This document shows, in pieces, positions 46,679 to 58,643 of a stretch of 64,000 nucleotides of DNA. The position numbers were made by a program, and so were the translations under genes. Below the pieces are notes generated by a model that saw only the letters and a program-made list of their open reading frames with translations, was not told the origin of the DNA and made no database searches. The first letter of the stretch is position 1. Each line of letters starts with the position of its first letter. Origin of the DNA: Linanthus parryae (lineage: Eukaryota > Streptophyta > Magnoliopsida > Ericales > Polemoniaceae); the NCBI GenBank assembly GCA_023055425.1, contig JALGPY010000009.1:52328616-52392615 (forward strand). Reading direction: 5' to 3'.

Positions 46679-48079
46679 CTACGCTCTACGGTATGTTTTC
46701 CCTTTTTTTTCTTGCTCGACAATATCCTGAACACGTTCAGGTAGACCCGTTGTTTCGAATGCATAACATCCATCGTGATGTTTGAAAGCTACACAGAGTG
46801 CATCTGCCGCAGAGTTACCTTCACGATGGATGAATGTTATCAAACATGATTTGAATTTTTTTTGTAGTTCTTTAATTTCTTCGATTTCGGCACAAACGTC
46901 TTCTGGGAAAACATGAGAACACACACCAGTTATGTGGTCAATAATGTTTTTAGCATCGCCCTCTGCCCATATATCAAGCCAGTTCCGATCTAATGCATAC
47001 TTCAAACCTTTGCACAGTGCTGATGCCTCTGCAAAGTCAGAGTTCTTCTCATGCTCAATTTCAGCGAAGGCATACACACAATCTCCTGCACAATTCCGAT
47101 ATAGACCAGCACGAACTATGGTTGGCCAGGTTGGACGTTTGTAGTCGCAGTAGAATCCCCCATCGAAATTTAGTTTAATGATATGTTTTGCAGGAGGTGA
47201 CCAGTGGATTCTAAGAGATGACGTAGATGGGGAGCGGATCTTCTTGCTAGTTGAAGAAGAGGATCCAGTTTCATTGCCGTTACCTGGGTTCGTAAAAGTA
47301 TGATGACCTGGTGTAGAAGTCAAATATGGATTCTGTTGTCTTGGAGGAGGCAAGGTTTCGAGGAAGAATATACATTCATCATCAGCATTGTCCGAAGCAT
47401 AGGTTGATTGCAGATCACTTTGGTATACCAAAGCTTGCTCGGTGATCTGCGGAAGGCAATCTGATGTGTGGGTAGGGAAATGTAAAGGTATTAATACTTG
47501 ATGGTCTGGTATTGGAATTGGTGAACCATAATTCTGTGGTGAGGCTGAGTATGAATGTGATTGAGGGTGAATATTTGATGAAAGAGGGGAGTACTGATAC
47601 TGGGGAGATGCAATGGAGTTGTAATAATTATATTGTGGAGGGGAATTTGGTACGGGAATACCTGTATTGTATGAACCATGGAGGAAATCTGTACAAGTAG
47701 GCGGCGATGCATAGAAGACTGGTGACCCTGGACTTCGCATTGGGGGACTGTTCCAGTGACAATTTTGCGGACTGTGAGAAAGTGCTACACCAACACTGTA
47801 AGCTGCATGCATAAATTCGTTGCCACTGGGAGGCGATGCACGGAAAATTGGTGATGTCGGGCTGTGAATAACGTGAAATTGGTGATTTCCGGCATCATAC
47901 ATTGTGTTTCCAGTCATTGGATGATAGGGTGAGCTCATGTTAGGCTGCAATGTGTTGTTGGGTGAGAAGATGTGAACATAGCTCCCAGCTGGGATGCTTA
48001 TTGCAGTGGTGGGAAGGTCTGTTAGCAAGGTGGTTAAATTCCAGCAAGAATGCTCTTCATCAGAATTGTAGCCTGACAT
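46679..48079 (-). CDS. Proline/serine-rich protein with a C-terminal RNase H domain
   Basis: A 466-codon single exon. The N-terminal 270 residues are rich in Pro, Ser, Tyr and His, with a duplicated unit of about 41 residues: SPIFRASPPSGNEFMHAAYS and SPVFYASPPTCTDFLHGSYN, each followed by a G(V/I)..SP tail. From about residue 290 a plant RNase H-like (RVT_3) domain reads HWSPPAKHIIKLNFDGGF, then DFAEASALCKGLKYAL, then WAEGDAKNIIDHI, and HREGNSAADAL. The expected acidic residues are present: Asp of FDGG, Glu of AEASA, Asp of EGDA and Asp of AADAL. It could therefore cut RNA in RNA:DNA hybrids, unlike the paralogue at 38844-39656. It lies downstream of RPA on the same strand. The disordered N-terminus suggests nuclear protein contacts. 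Confidence 0.85.
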   Translation of the reverse strand: MSGYNSDEEHSCWNLTTLLTDLPTTAISIPAGSYVHIFSPNNTLQPNMSSPYHPMTGNTMYDAGNHQFHVIHSPTSPIFRASPPSGNEFMHAAYSVGVALSHSPQNCHWNSPPMRSPGSPVFYASPPTCTDFLHGSYNTGIPVPNSPPQYNYYNSIASPQYQYSPLSSNIHPQSHSYSASPQNYGSPIPIPDHQVLIPLHFPTHTSDCLPQITEQALVYQSDLQSTYASDNADDECIFFLETLPPPRQQNPYLTSTPGHHTFTNPGNGNETGSSSSTSKKIRSPSTSSLRIHWSPPAKHIIKLNFDGGFYCDYKRPTWPTIVRAGLYRNCAGDCVYAFAEIEHEKNSDFAEASALCKGLKYALDRNWLDIWAEGDAKNIIDHITGVCSHVFPEDVCAEIEEIKELQKKFKSCLITFIHREGNSAADALCVAFKHHDGCYAFETTGLPERVQDIVEQEKKGKTYRRA

Positions 48080-48740
48080 GGTGAATAGATTGAGAAATAG
48101 TTCATGAAATGCTTACAGTCAATCTTGTAACATTATATAGGAGACCTAGAAAGTGCAGGCCTTTGAAGTCATCTTGAAGCATGTGTACTAAATGTAGACA
48201 AGAATATTTTGTGTTGCTTATGAAATCTAATAACTGATGGAACTTTTTTTTTTTTTTTTTTTATTTTTATTTTTTTTTTTGGTTTTTTCACTTTTCTTTT
48301 TTTCCTCTTTTTATCTTCCTCACCAAAATTTCCAAGGATTGTTTATTGTTCTTACTCTGTGTACAAGCTATTATAGTATACATATGTATTAGTATTATAT
48401 CCCTGCAACTGTAACTTGTTGTAATATGGAATATCAGTTTAATTGACTGCAATTGTAAACATGGAGAACTTAATATAGATTAATATTAAACGTAAGGCAG
48501 AGGACGAATCTGTTCGAAGATGCAATAGTTTTTGGGAAAAAAAAAAGGGGGGGGGGCAAAAGGCAGGGAGATAACAATGGAACATTACCATGATGTTATC
48601 TCCTTGCATTTCTTCCAGCTGAACAAAAGTTGTAGTGCTGGTGGATCACATCAGAGCTTCTATTGTAGTAATGCTTCTATGTACACATGTGGTTGCATAC
48701 TTGATCTGCAGTTGGGCGCATACACTGGCATTGTGTTCAA
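48080..48740. other. Gap between RPA and RNase H genes with T- and G-tracts
   Basis: Holds the RPA 3' UTR and the presumed RNase H promoter. A T-rich tract (about 48245-48305) and a short A/G run with nine G (about 48538-48556) stand out. No gene seen. Confidence 0.6.
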
Positions 48741-51011
48741 CTATGCCGTCTCCACTTGGCGAACATTCCATTTGTTGACCCTTCTGCGGTTCGTGCTTGT
48801 AGAGCCAGCAAGTCGAAAATAGAACATGTTCTTAACACTTGACTCATTAGCTTTAAGTAATAGCTCCTTGTGTTCCTGAAATGAATCAATGTTTTGTAGT
48901 TAGCACTATCTTCACAAAGCACACTAACATATGAACCACAACATTAATAAACTATCGAATCAAGCCTTAAGTGTAGCGAGCATACATCTCCTGTCATTGC
49001 TGACAATATAACAGCACTTTTCTTCAGGACAGCCTCGACACCATGTCCGAAAACGACAACATTCAGCTCTCCAGTGTCATCTCCAATTTGGACTTCTAGA
49101 CGACCCCTACAAAGCAAAAATGAATGTATTCAAAACTTTTTTTTTTTTTTTTTTTTTTTTTTGATTTTTTGGAGAAAAAAAGTTTTCCTCTTTTTGTTAT
49201 ATTCCCATTCTTCTGTTTCAGAGTTGTTCTTCTATATTTGGTCAGTGGAGATTGAATATACAACTGAAGTTGGATAGAAGAGAATTATATCAAATTACCA
49301 TGGTACGGAAGTGCAATCAGAATTGTGGCAACCAGAACAGTTGAATTTTTCTCCAGTTACATAGCTCGTTGCACGAGTACACTTACTGCAAGAATGGTAC
49401 CACGGTCTCTGTGTTTCAGGTAAGGCAAGAACCGAAACTTTCACCCAGATATCAGTGTCTGCAGACTGCAGGATATATATAGAGGACTGTCAACCGGACA
49501 TAACAATAAATTCCCAACAATACGATATAACTAAGGTGGACAGAATACCGGTTTTTCTGGGAGGTCTGCAATCTTTGACAACTTGAATTCAGTATTCTTT
49601 GTCTTAGGATTCTTCTGTGCCAACAATAATTCAGGATTCCTGAGTTTATCAATCTTCTGATAATTTGCATCACGCCTACACGAGAGAAACAGATATGAGA
49701 TTAAATGTGGGAAATATATCATGTTGTCGCAATTGGAAACTGTATAAATAGTTGTATTCATATACCAGTCAATCAACTCGTCAACTCTTGGATCCTCGAT
49801 ATTGTGCAGGAACATAGTGGACATTGTTGTTCTCAGAGAAAAATCTACAAACACATGTACAGCAATTACATGAATATAATGTTATGCAAGCTATGTTTTC
49901 GTGTAATGCAGTCATATTTCCATTCCGTTCATAATCTTGTAATTCCATACTCATTAATACTGATGTTAAGGGAAAGTTACCCAGATATGTTGTTGAACAC
50001 ACATTCGTTGCAATTACAACTGGATGGGCACTGGACAGTATATTTAGTTTATCTCCTTCTGTTGTGGTTGCATCATCCCATAAGGATAAACAAACTGGGA
50101 CACCGCTGAAATGATATATGTAAATATAGCCTTCAATAATTGCACGCACCAGGAAGCAACACTTGAACACTACGTAATACCAAACAATGCTCAGAGGCAG
50201 GGTACTTACGAGTCGTCCAGAACAATGACATCCCTCACTCGAGCACGACCTGCTGAATCTTTTCGGGGTACTGTCTTTGTGGACATTACAGCAATGACGA
50301 TGACAGCAACATCTATGATCATAGTGAAATACAAACAATACAAATAGAAGTGTGTATTTATTATGGGGAAACATTTAACACTTTATATTAATATGAAATA
50401 TCTATGTGCAAATTATGCAAAGCATTGCATAGGACCTACCAAATTTCTCACGGGAATTCACCAGAGTGCGAGCTTCTTCCAGACTTTTCAAATTATAGTT
50501 GCTGCCACAGCCCTCGTCCACCTTATCTTCAATTGCGGTTACCTCCATTTCTTTGTTAAGCACAAGGGTGAAATCATGATCTATGTAACGGTACTTCGGA
50601 TTAACAGGTCGCACAACACCATTGCTAAACCAGTACGAATGATAGACATGTAACTTGTTGTCGAAGTTGGGTATATCTGCATCAAATGATGTTGCCTGGA
50701 TCTGTTTTCCCTGCAAGTTGAATAAAAAATTATTGAACGTGGAAACCGAAAGATTGAGAATAACAAATGTGAACACAGCAGCAACAGCACACTACATTTG
50801 CAAAATAAAAGAAACAAACAGTCAGATTATTTGATCAATATCTTTGCATAAATTTAATTACAACCTCACTGTCACAGAGCACAAAACGCTGGTACTTTGT
50901 GTTGGAAGCCTTTCCTGTCAATATTCGTGATTTCTCGGCCACCCGCAGTCGGAGTTTCCATTCTTTGCATTCATCCGTCAATTCAGACAACTTCAAAGTT
51001 TTACCTTCCAT
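48741..51011 (-). CDS. RPA1-like single-strand DNA-binding protein of the Helitron (nine exons)
   Basis: Exons 50865-51011, 50440-50710, 50210-50312, 49981-50105, 49766-49844, 49549-49675, 49299-49465, 48986-49106 and 48741-48875 join in frame to 424 aa, every intron GT..AG. Three OB folds in order: residues about 1-150 (MEGKTLKLSELTDECKEWKL, then GKQIQATSFDADIPNFDNKL), about 160-250 (DVAVIVIAVMSTKTVPRKDS, then CLSLWDDATTTEGDKL), and about 280-424 with a zinc ribbon C-S-K-C ... C-S-G-C inside and GRLEVQIGDDTGELNVVVFG. This is the RPA large-subunit layout without the N-terminal interaction domain, as in plant Helitron RPA genes. It should coat single strands during rolling-circle replication. 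It starts about 170 bp after the RepHel stop, same strand. Confidence 0.93.
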
Positions 51012-51182
51012 GATTTCAATGAATTCCTACAAAAGACATTTGAATTGTGTTAGTATATAAGATATCAAGATTTTTAACTAATGATCAAGTCTGTTTCAGG
51101 TGACATTATATTATATTACTGCACACCACATGAGTGGCATCTCCGCATGATGAAACCGGCAAGCACTAACCATGAATGGAAT

Positions 51183-54100
51183 TTAAAATGTGCTGTGTAC
51201 GCGAGTTGCTCTATGCAACAGATCTTTATACACAACATTTCGAGTTGTGCAATTAAATTGAATCCCGTCAATTGGTTCGATTAACACTTTAACTGCAGAC
51301 CCTAACTTGGCTCTGGATAATGCCACATACAGTTGACCATGCGAGAATACAGGTTGCGGTAGGTAAACACCAACACGTTTCAGAGTTTGGCCCTGCGACT
51401 TGTTGATGGTCATAGCGAAGCATAGTCGAACTGGAAATTGTTTACGCTCAAATTCTATGGGATAGTGATCTGTTTGGGACGGTCTGAGCGGGATTCGAGG
51501 AATGAACACGGATTTCCCCTTATTTGGACCGACTGCAATCTCAGCATATATTACATTAGGCAACAACTCCTTGCAAATAAGTTTGACACCATTTGACAAT
51601 CCAGATGACGGGTCAAGGTTGCGTAGCAACATTAGTGGACAACCTGGCTTCAATTCTAAGTGGTGAGGTGGGATCCCATTGGGAGTTAGTGTATGCAGGA
51701 ATTCTACTGGATGAGTCGACTGATTCTCTGGCAGAGATCGATCGAAGCTATTATATGTATGAGACTGCCCTGGAAATCTACTCAGCAAAATTTCATTGAC
51801 TCGGTCTACGCAGTCATTCCGAGGAGTTAGAATTGCTCTTTCGGTAAGGTACCGCGGGTCCAAACAGTCAGACTGGAAATTGCAGTATACATCTTTAATA
51901 AACAAATCTATTGACATGCTTTCATCAATAAATGGCACAATCATTGATTTTGGCAAATCTATTGTCGCCTCATCAACATCTTGCACACTACCATTTCCAA
52001 TCGACAAGAGAAATTGGCAGAAGGTAGGATCGTCAACAGCACGCATATTTTCCGTTAGATAAAGCAAATGCATACTGGCCCATAGAGGTGAGTCAACAAT
52101 GCTGTTGGAGATACATTCCTCCTTAGAAGCACGCACCGTGACAGGCAGCACCTGCCTGAAATCACCTCCAAAGACCACGACCTTACCTCCAAATAGCGAT
52201 TCATTGGAACATATATCGCGTAGCATACATTCAAAAGCCTCTATATTCTGCTTCTTCGCCATCGTCACCTCATCCCATATGATAACTTTGGCCTCACGAA
52301 TAAGGTGAGCAAGAGCTGTCTGTTTTCCAATGTTGCATGTATTCTTATCCGTGGTATCCAAGGGGAGCTTGAAGCGAGAGTGCGCAGTTCTTCCACCAGG
52401 CAAGTTTGAGGCTGCAATACCAGTGCTAGCAGTAGCCAGAGCAATCCCTCCACTACTACGGACATATGCCAGCAGAGCTCTGTACAGGAAAGTTTTCCCC
52501 GTGCCACCTGGTCCGTCGACGAAGAAACATCCACCTTTGAGTTCGTCGATGTGATTTGTGATTATTTTGTAAGCTGCTGATTGCGCGTTATTTAGCTGGT
52601 CGATGGCAGCCACGTCTTCGGCTGGAATCGGCACTGCCAATTCCTCTTCAATTTCCCGATTCACGGAACTCATTTCCTCACTCTGACTAACTGGTAACGA
52701 AGTAATGAAATCAATCAATTGTCTCCCCATTGCCTCTAGAAATATATTCACTCCTTTAACAGTTCTGAATAGAATTTGAGCTTCATTCCATCTCCTCTCT
52801 TTCCGGAAATCTTCAGATAGATTCATATACATCCGATCCCACAAAGACCGTGGATTGCCTGGCTGGCAGTACACAAGGATAGTGGCAAATAAACGCCGCA
52901 ACGTTTGCGGCATTTGAAAAGTCGCAGCTTCTTCTAAACAATCTTCAAGTGCTGTGTCTTTTTCCAGCAGACCGAGTTTCTCACATGCCTCACGATATGA
53001 TTCACATATGTGATTCCTCACTGTTCGCAGCTGCTCGTATGATTCAGCACCTCGGACATGAGTCAGTAATAATCGGAGAAAAAAGCGGTCTCCCTCCGAA
53101 GGATTAGCAGCAACAATACGTCCAATACTGTAGCCCTTCTTCCGAGGCTCCCAGCATAAATTTGTCTTATTCCACACGTAATGTTGTGGGAATTCACTAT
53201 ACAACCAACACTTTGCACTTTTGTCACGCTTATTTGTTTCGAAATATTCCGTCAACATTGTTTTTGCGTACTTCTTATCCGCTGCAATGTATGGAAGCTT
53301 CGTATATTTGTCGAAGGAAATAGATTGCATGCCAGGGAGGTGAAGTGGAAGTGCAATTACAGAAGGATACATCTCGTTGAGCGGGAAACTGTAAATACGC
53401 CATGCAGCCTCAGGAGGTGAAATCCACCTGGCAGACTGAAAGGCTGCAATTTCATCAATACCACTTGTTTGATTTGACACAAGCTGGAATGCAATTTTAT
53501 CGTGCCCTTTGTAAATATACTTGTACAGATATTTAACTGCCTTGATTGTTGAGCAAATCTCGACATTTATGTGGCAGTCATATTTCGCCAGCAAATATGG
53601 ATTGTAAGGCACGACCCATCTATTATCAAGAGTGGCTCCGCGAACCTCAACAGTGCGACCGTTGCGCTGTCGGCGATAAATAGCAAACGAATTATCACCA
53701 GTTCTTGTGGCATTGCAAAAATCCCGGGGATATCTGTTCTTGCATCCAGTACGAGGCCGCATACATACATTGTTCTTGTTGTGTTCACCACAAGGACCGT
53801 GCATCATATGCCTGACAACGGCATTGTAGAGATGGGGATTGACCTCAGGATCAGGAATTTCAGCTGAGATATACCTGTCATACTCATCAGGTTGCATCAA
53901 TTTCGCAAACTTTTTGAGAATCAGCAAGAAATGCACATGTGGAAGACCACGTTTCTGATACTCGATGACATACGTATAAGCTGCAATCGGTCCAAGAATT
54001 TCTCGTTCAACTAAATCACGTTTCAGCTCAACTACCTTCGCACGGAAAATCCGAGCTACTAAATCCGGTCGATTCGATGCTTCCTCATGAGGCAAGAGCT

Positions 54101-57100
54101 CATCTTGGATTTCAGACCATCTAGGATTGCAAGTCATCGTCACAAAGTAATCAGGCTTTCCAAACTGACGCACGAGGGCCATTGCATCCTGATAACGACG
54201 CTTCATATCTCGTGGTCCCCCAACAAATGAAGGCGGTAGAACAACATGACGACCAATGTTCTCAGGATTCGTTTCTCCTGCTGCCAGACTATCAATTATA
54301 CCTCGATAAAGTTCTGCACGAATATCATCTTGGTTGAAGCGCACATAGTCAAGTCGACTTGTTTCCAATTTGATGTACATGTCAACAATATATTGTTGAA
54401 GCAGACGACCAAAAAATAAAATCGAGGAATGCCGCATGCTTCGAATTTGCAAACGATAGCAGTAGTACTGCCGACAAGTCACAGTTGGAATCTCTGACTC
54501 TGCATCCTCTTTACCTGCATCGACCCAAATAACAGTTAAAAAATGATGTAAATATGTCTGCATAGAAGAGAAGATTCTGTCATTGAAGAACATTGGGCAT
54601 GTGCAAACCTGAACGTCGCTTCTTTTTCTTCGGCCCTTTTGCGGGATTATTCTTTGCAGGTTTCTTCTCAATACCAGTATGCCAACCAGGTTGACCATAA
54701 GGGAACATAATCGGGTACTGTAGTGGGTCGTAGCAACCCAAGTGGTACTTGATTGGTTCTGGCCCACCCTTCTTTCGCTGTACCAAGATATCACGCGAAT
54801 ACTTGCCTGCACGATATTCATCATCTATCCAAATGCCGGCAACCTGATCTGAAGTAGGCATGTTATGGGTTCTCTGATCCAATCCAGGATCACACCGAAT
54901 ACGTATATCACAGTCCATGAGATCAGGGGTTTCAGACATTGATTGGAATTTTTCATTATAGGGATTTGATTTCAGGATGTCACTCAGGTAAGCAATAATA
55001 GATGGATCAACATTGCTGAACGTCTGAGATCGACAATGTAATTGATAAGCAGGATCGTAAAAATATAATTGCAGATATCGAGGTGTCTCCTCACCGGGGT
55101 CGAGGTTATTGATGTAATGATATATTTGACCCTGAACCCTGAATGTATAAATTCCTTTGCTGTTCTTGAGGATTTCACGATCATTCTTCACGCCCATGGA
55201 TGTGAAAGAAAATAAACTGTTGTATGCACGAATCGAAGTTCTGAATTCCTGACTTGTTGCATTATCCGACAGTAGCAATGCAGCCAGTGTATCAGGAATT
55301 TCATGTGCAGCAAGAACAATTCGGCCCGAACTGCAGCAAAATCCATCTGGTTCATACGCAAAAAGTTTGGCCTGGCAATGAGGGCATATCCTTGGCTGGG
55401 GTAGCCGGCTCGGTTCACAGGGAGGAGGGGGGGGATCACGTTGCCACTTCTTTCTACGCTTCTTCTCTGCAAGACAGACACATTGAAAATAATAATCAAT
55501 ACTGTGAACAGACAAGAGGGGGAGTATCATGAAATCAGTAGTAGTATAATACTCACTCGATGGTTTAGCGCCAGTGGAAGTACCAGCAGGATGCTTGCTG
55601 GACTCACTTGACAATGAGCATGATGAACCACCTTCACCAATAGTCTTCGATGATGTAGGAATGTCAGATGATGATTCAGTTGCAGCATAGCGAAATAAGC
55701 CAGGTGGAAATGAATCATGCGCTGTGCGAGAACACGGAGCAGTAGTCACGCTAGAAGGAGCAAATGCCAGCCCATGATTCTGCTGACCGTTGTACACATC
55801 CAGAGCAGTGACACAGAAACCATGACGCACAACAATCCGGGAAGATCCGGAATGTGGCGTTAGCTGTGCAGTTGCTGTGGACGGAGGCAATGAGGTACCA
55901 ACTGCATTTGTGGAGGCTGGAGCGCAATGTTTTGACGGGAGACATGCAATGCCACGTCTACGTAATCTCTGAGACGGAACTTTCCCCGTTGCACTGTGCT
56001 TTCGTTGCGAATCACACTTAGGCCGAGGCACAACAGTTTGCTCCTCTCCTCTGCATTCTCGATTATTGTTTGGACTCAAACTGCTTCTGTTTTCACATAC
56101 TGGAGAAGCACTTGAATTAACTTTTGACGGTCTACCTCTCTTCCGACAGTTTCTTGAAGTTGCCACGCTACTCGCTGCCTTGTCTGCATTAGCAACATTA
56201 CAGCTTACGTCTTCTCCATCACGAACAACAGCTCTAGGTGTCTGATTTTGTTCATTATGTACTTCTTTACCACCGCTTCCAGGCAACAGAGTTGGCCGAT
56301 GAGTTACTGCTTCCGAATAATTAAATTGTGAACCATAGGAATGCACAATGTCAACCGATGATTCTCCGTGAGTGATGTTTGCAACATCTTCTGTCACAAT
56401 CACAGGAGCAGCCTCATGAGCAGTGGCCGAATCTTCCCTCTCACAGCTATAGCAACCTTTTGTTGATATGGTGAATGAATTTACCTGATCACGGAAAAAA
56501 TGATTGGCGACAACCTTCGAGCTGTTTGGGACTGTTGAATCTTTGGTTCCCTGCAATTTTTTCTGAAGACCACTGGGATCATTGTGTGAAGTTACACTCG
56601 ATCCATTCTTCCGAGGTCTTCCTCTTATGCGACATTCACGACGAGCCCCAGGTGAAATATGTACAGCAGTTATCCCTGTCACATCATCTCCAGTGACCGG
56701 ACAATGACCGACACCAAGCTTACTCACTGGTTCAGTTGCAGTACAGTGGCGAACATCATTGCCTGTAACTTCACCACAACAACTGCGGTCAGCAGTTGGA
56801 GTTACAGAAGAAGAATCAATTCGTCCTCGCAATACCTGATTCAATGCATCAGAACACATAGGTTGCATGACATCGGAACAGTCAGCAGCAACATCTGAAT
56901 TTCCACTAATAACATTGGCGACCTGCAGTTTTTCGGGGGGGGGGGGGGGGTAGGTGCTCTAGGAGTAGCTGATGTGCCATCTCCGGCACCGGATGTGTTA
57001 GACGCTGCACTTACAGCAGTGGATTCTATGTGTTCACGGAAAAATTGGTTCCGCACTACCGCCTTAACATCACACATTAAGGCACCATTCTCTCGCTCCG

Positions 57101-58643
57101 GCCTATGTCCAGGCTGGACAGTTAGCTTCTCTGAAATTGCAACAGCTTCATTTTTCCGAGGTCTGCCTCTTCTACCGCATCCACGCCCAGTCTTGCATGA
57201 TAGTTGTTCAGCAGATATCCCACATTCAATATTTTCAACATCGGAACCATTCCTACCACCAACGACAGTCATTGCAACACTACAAGATTCGGACGGTCTG
57301 ACTTGCCTGGCATCGCAACCCACAACATCAGCCAATGAACTTTGAGAAATAACATCAGAAACCTCCCGCATTTCAATCACGGGAGACATGGGAATGGACT
57401 GCTGTGTTACATTTGAGGGAGACGATATAACAGTATTAGATGGACCACCCCCAGTGGAAGGATTGTGCACCAGTTTGGACACACCAGCTATTTCTATTTG
57501 ATCACGGAAAACATGGTTGCAGGCACGCGGGACATTATCAAATACTTTTGGATTGTTGTCTCGCTCCGTCCTTCCTCCAACTCCATCGTTGACCTTATGC
57601 GAAGTCAAATCAGCTTCGGCTTTCCGGGGTCTTCCTCTTCTACCACGACCACGACGACCCCCCCCTGAAATCTCTGAACCAGATGTCCCATCGACAGCAT
57701 TTGCAATTTCAAAACAATCTACCGCATTAAGCCCACTAACTACACCTCTACATGATCCAGTAGTATCGAAGTGACGAACATCATTATCTGGGACTTCACC
57801 TCCTTCTCTGAAAACCTGAATTATTGCATCGGAACACATAGATTGCATAATAGCGGAACAATTAACATGAGCACATGAATTTCCGCTAATAACATCACTA
57901 ACCTGCTGTTTTACGGAGGGGGGAGTTGCTGTAGGAGTGACTGAGGAACTCCCTCCGGCGGAGGCTATGGCAACCGGTTCAGCAACAGCATTGCCCTCTA
58001 CCTGTTCACGCAAAAATTGATTCTGCACAGTCGCAGTAAGTTCAGATGTTGTTGCACCAGCAGCATTTTTGCGAGGACGCCCTCTTCTACCACGGCCACG
58101 ACCACTACAGTCCACAGTTCGTCCACCGCCTACATTATCACCATCAGGCAGTGCGAACGATGCATCAGTAGTGCCAGCATATACAGGATGGATAACAGTC
58201 AATGGTGATACATCATCTCCACCAGGAACTAAATTCCTACTCACTCCAGCATCCTGCAATGATTCTGATTCAGCAGGTAATGCAAGTTTCCCTGTGTTAA
58301 CTAACTCTGGCGTTGCCTGATGGCTATTGCATAGACCGTGTGAAGTTACGACAACTGCATTCTTTCGAGGCCGCCCTCTCCCGCCGCGGCCACGAGCACC
58401 AGAGCTTGCAATTCTACCACTGCTTAGTTGATCAACTGGAGGCAATCTGCAAGACTGACCATTTGTACTATCACATGCAGTACTGATAAGAGCTGGCGGC
58501 TGTGATGTCACAACACCGGGACATTCAATCTCTCCCTCACCCAGGGAATTTCCGCGCAATCCGGAAGCTTGCAATGCTTCCGATTCAGTGACCGGTGGAG
58601 TCTTGTGTGTATTAGTAGCAGACATACCTATATTGTAAATCAT
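51183..58643 (-). CDS. RepHel Helitron transposase (HUH endonuclease plus Pif1-type helicase), with AT-hook N-terminus and one frameshift
   Basis: Three coding parts: 58643-55557 (frameshifted at 56935-56950), 55466-54609 and 54514-51183. Introns are 55467-55556 (open in frame, strong GTGAGT donor) and 54515-54608. Total about 2,400 residues. The first 1,000 carry six AT-hooks (RGRPRK). Then a CPHC zinc motif, the Helitron-like N domain (SFTSMGVKNDRE, then YRVQ-type IYTFRVQGQIYHYI), the Rep domain with HVH of the HUH motif (about 53931-53939) and a tyrosine motif KYLYKYIYKGHD (about 53506-53540). The helicase follows: Walker A GPGGTGKT (about 52490-52515), IIWDEVTM, GGDFRQVLP and YVALSRAKLG. 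It nicks, unwinds and joins DNA in the nucleus. Start may instead be the Met at 58625. Core about 1,390 residues looks intact. Confidence 0.93.
54515..54608 (-). other. RepHel intron between the two large frames
   Basis: 94 bp, donor GTTTGC after GACGTTCAG and acceptor CGATGCAG. Splicing joins KKRRS to GKEDAESEIPT in frame and removes stops; the product then reads straight into CRQYYCYRLQIR of the Rep region. Confidence 0.85.
56120..58400 (-). repeat. Six AT-hook modules in the RepHel N-terminus
   Basis: RGRPRK or RGRPSK cores lie near 58361-58395, 58064-58100, 57621-57656, 57151-57190, 56606-56635 and 56121-56150. Between them recurring segments such as QFLREQVEG, FRDQIE, FREHIE, VSDVIS, VANVIS and MC(S)DA show that a module of about 100-180 residues was multiplied. 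DNA repeats follow the same spacing of roughly 300-545 bp. AT-hooks bind the minor groove of AT-rich DNA. Confidence 0.9.
56935..56950 (-). other. 16-base homopolymer (G on plus, C on minus) causing a RepHel frameshift
   Basis: Upstream of the tract the frame ends in TPPPPPKNCRS..; one base away, the frame after the tract continues as LQVANVISGNS, matching QQVSDVISGNS of the neighbouring module. One base more or two fewer in the run would make RepHel continuous. Either a true mutation or a sequencing/assembly error. Confidence 0.9.

Noticed and set aside
49781..50374. 197-codon minus-strand open frame
   Set aside because: It spans RPA exons 3-4 and introns; the splice model in a different frame gives the RPA OB fold with all junctions correct.
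56120..58400. CRISPR-like array
   Set aside because: The repeats are coding AT-hook modules with irregular spacing in a plant genome.
54580..58643. Two separate N-terminal genes upstream of the transposase
   Set aside because: The frames overlap at a 16-base homopolymer and share the same repeated modules across it, and a 94-bp intron joins them to the Rep core, so one RepHel gene is the simpler reading.
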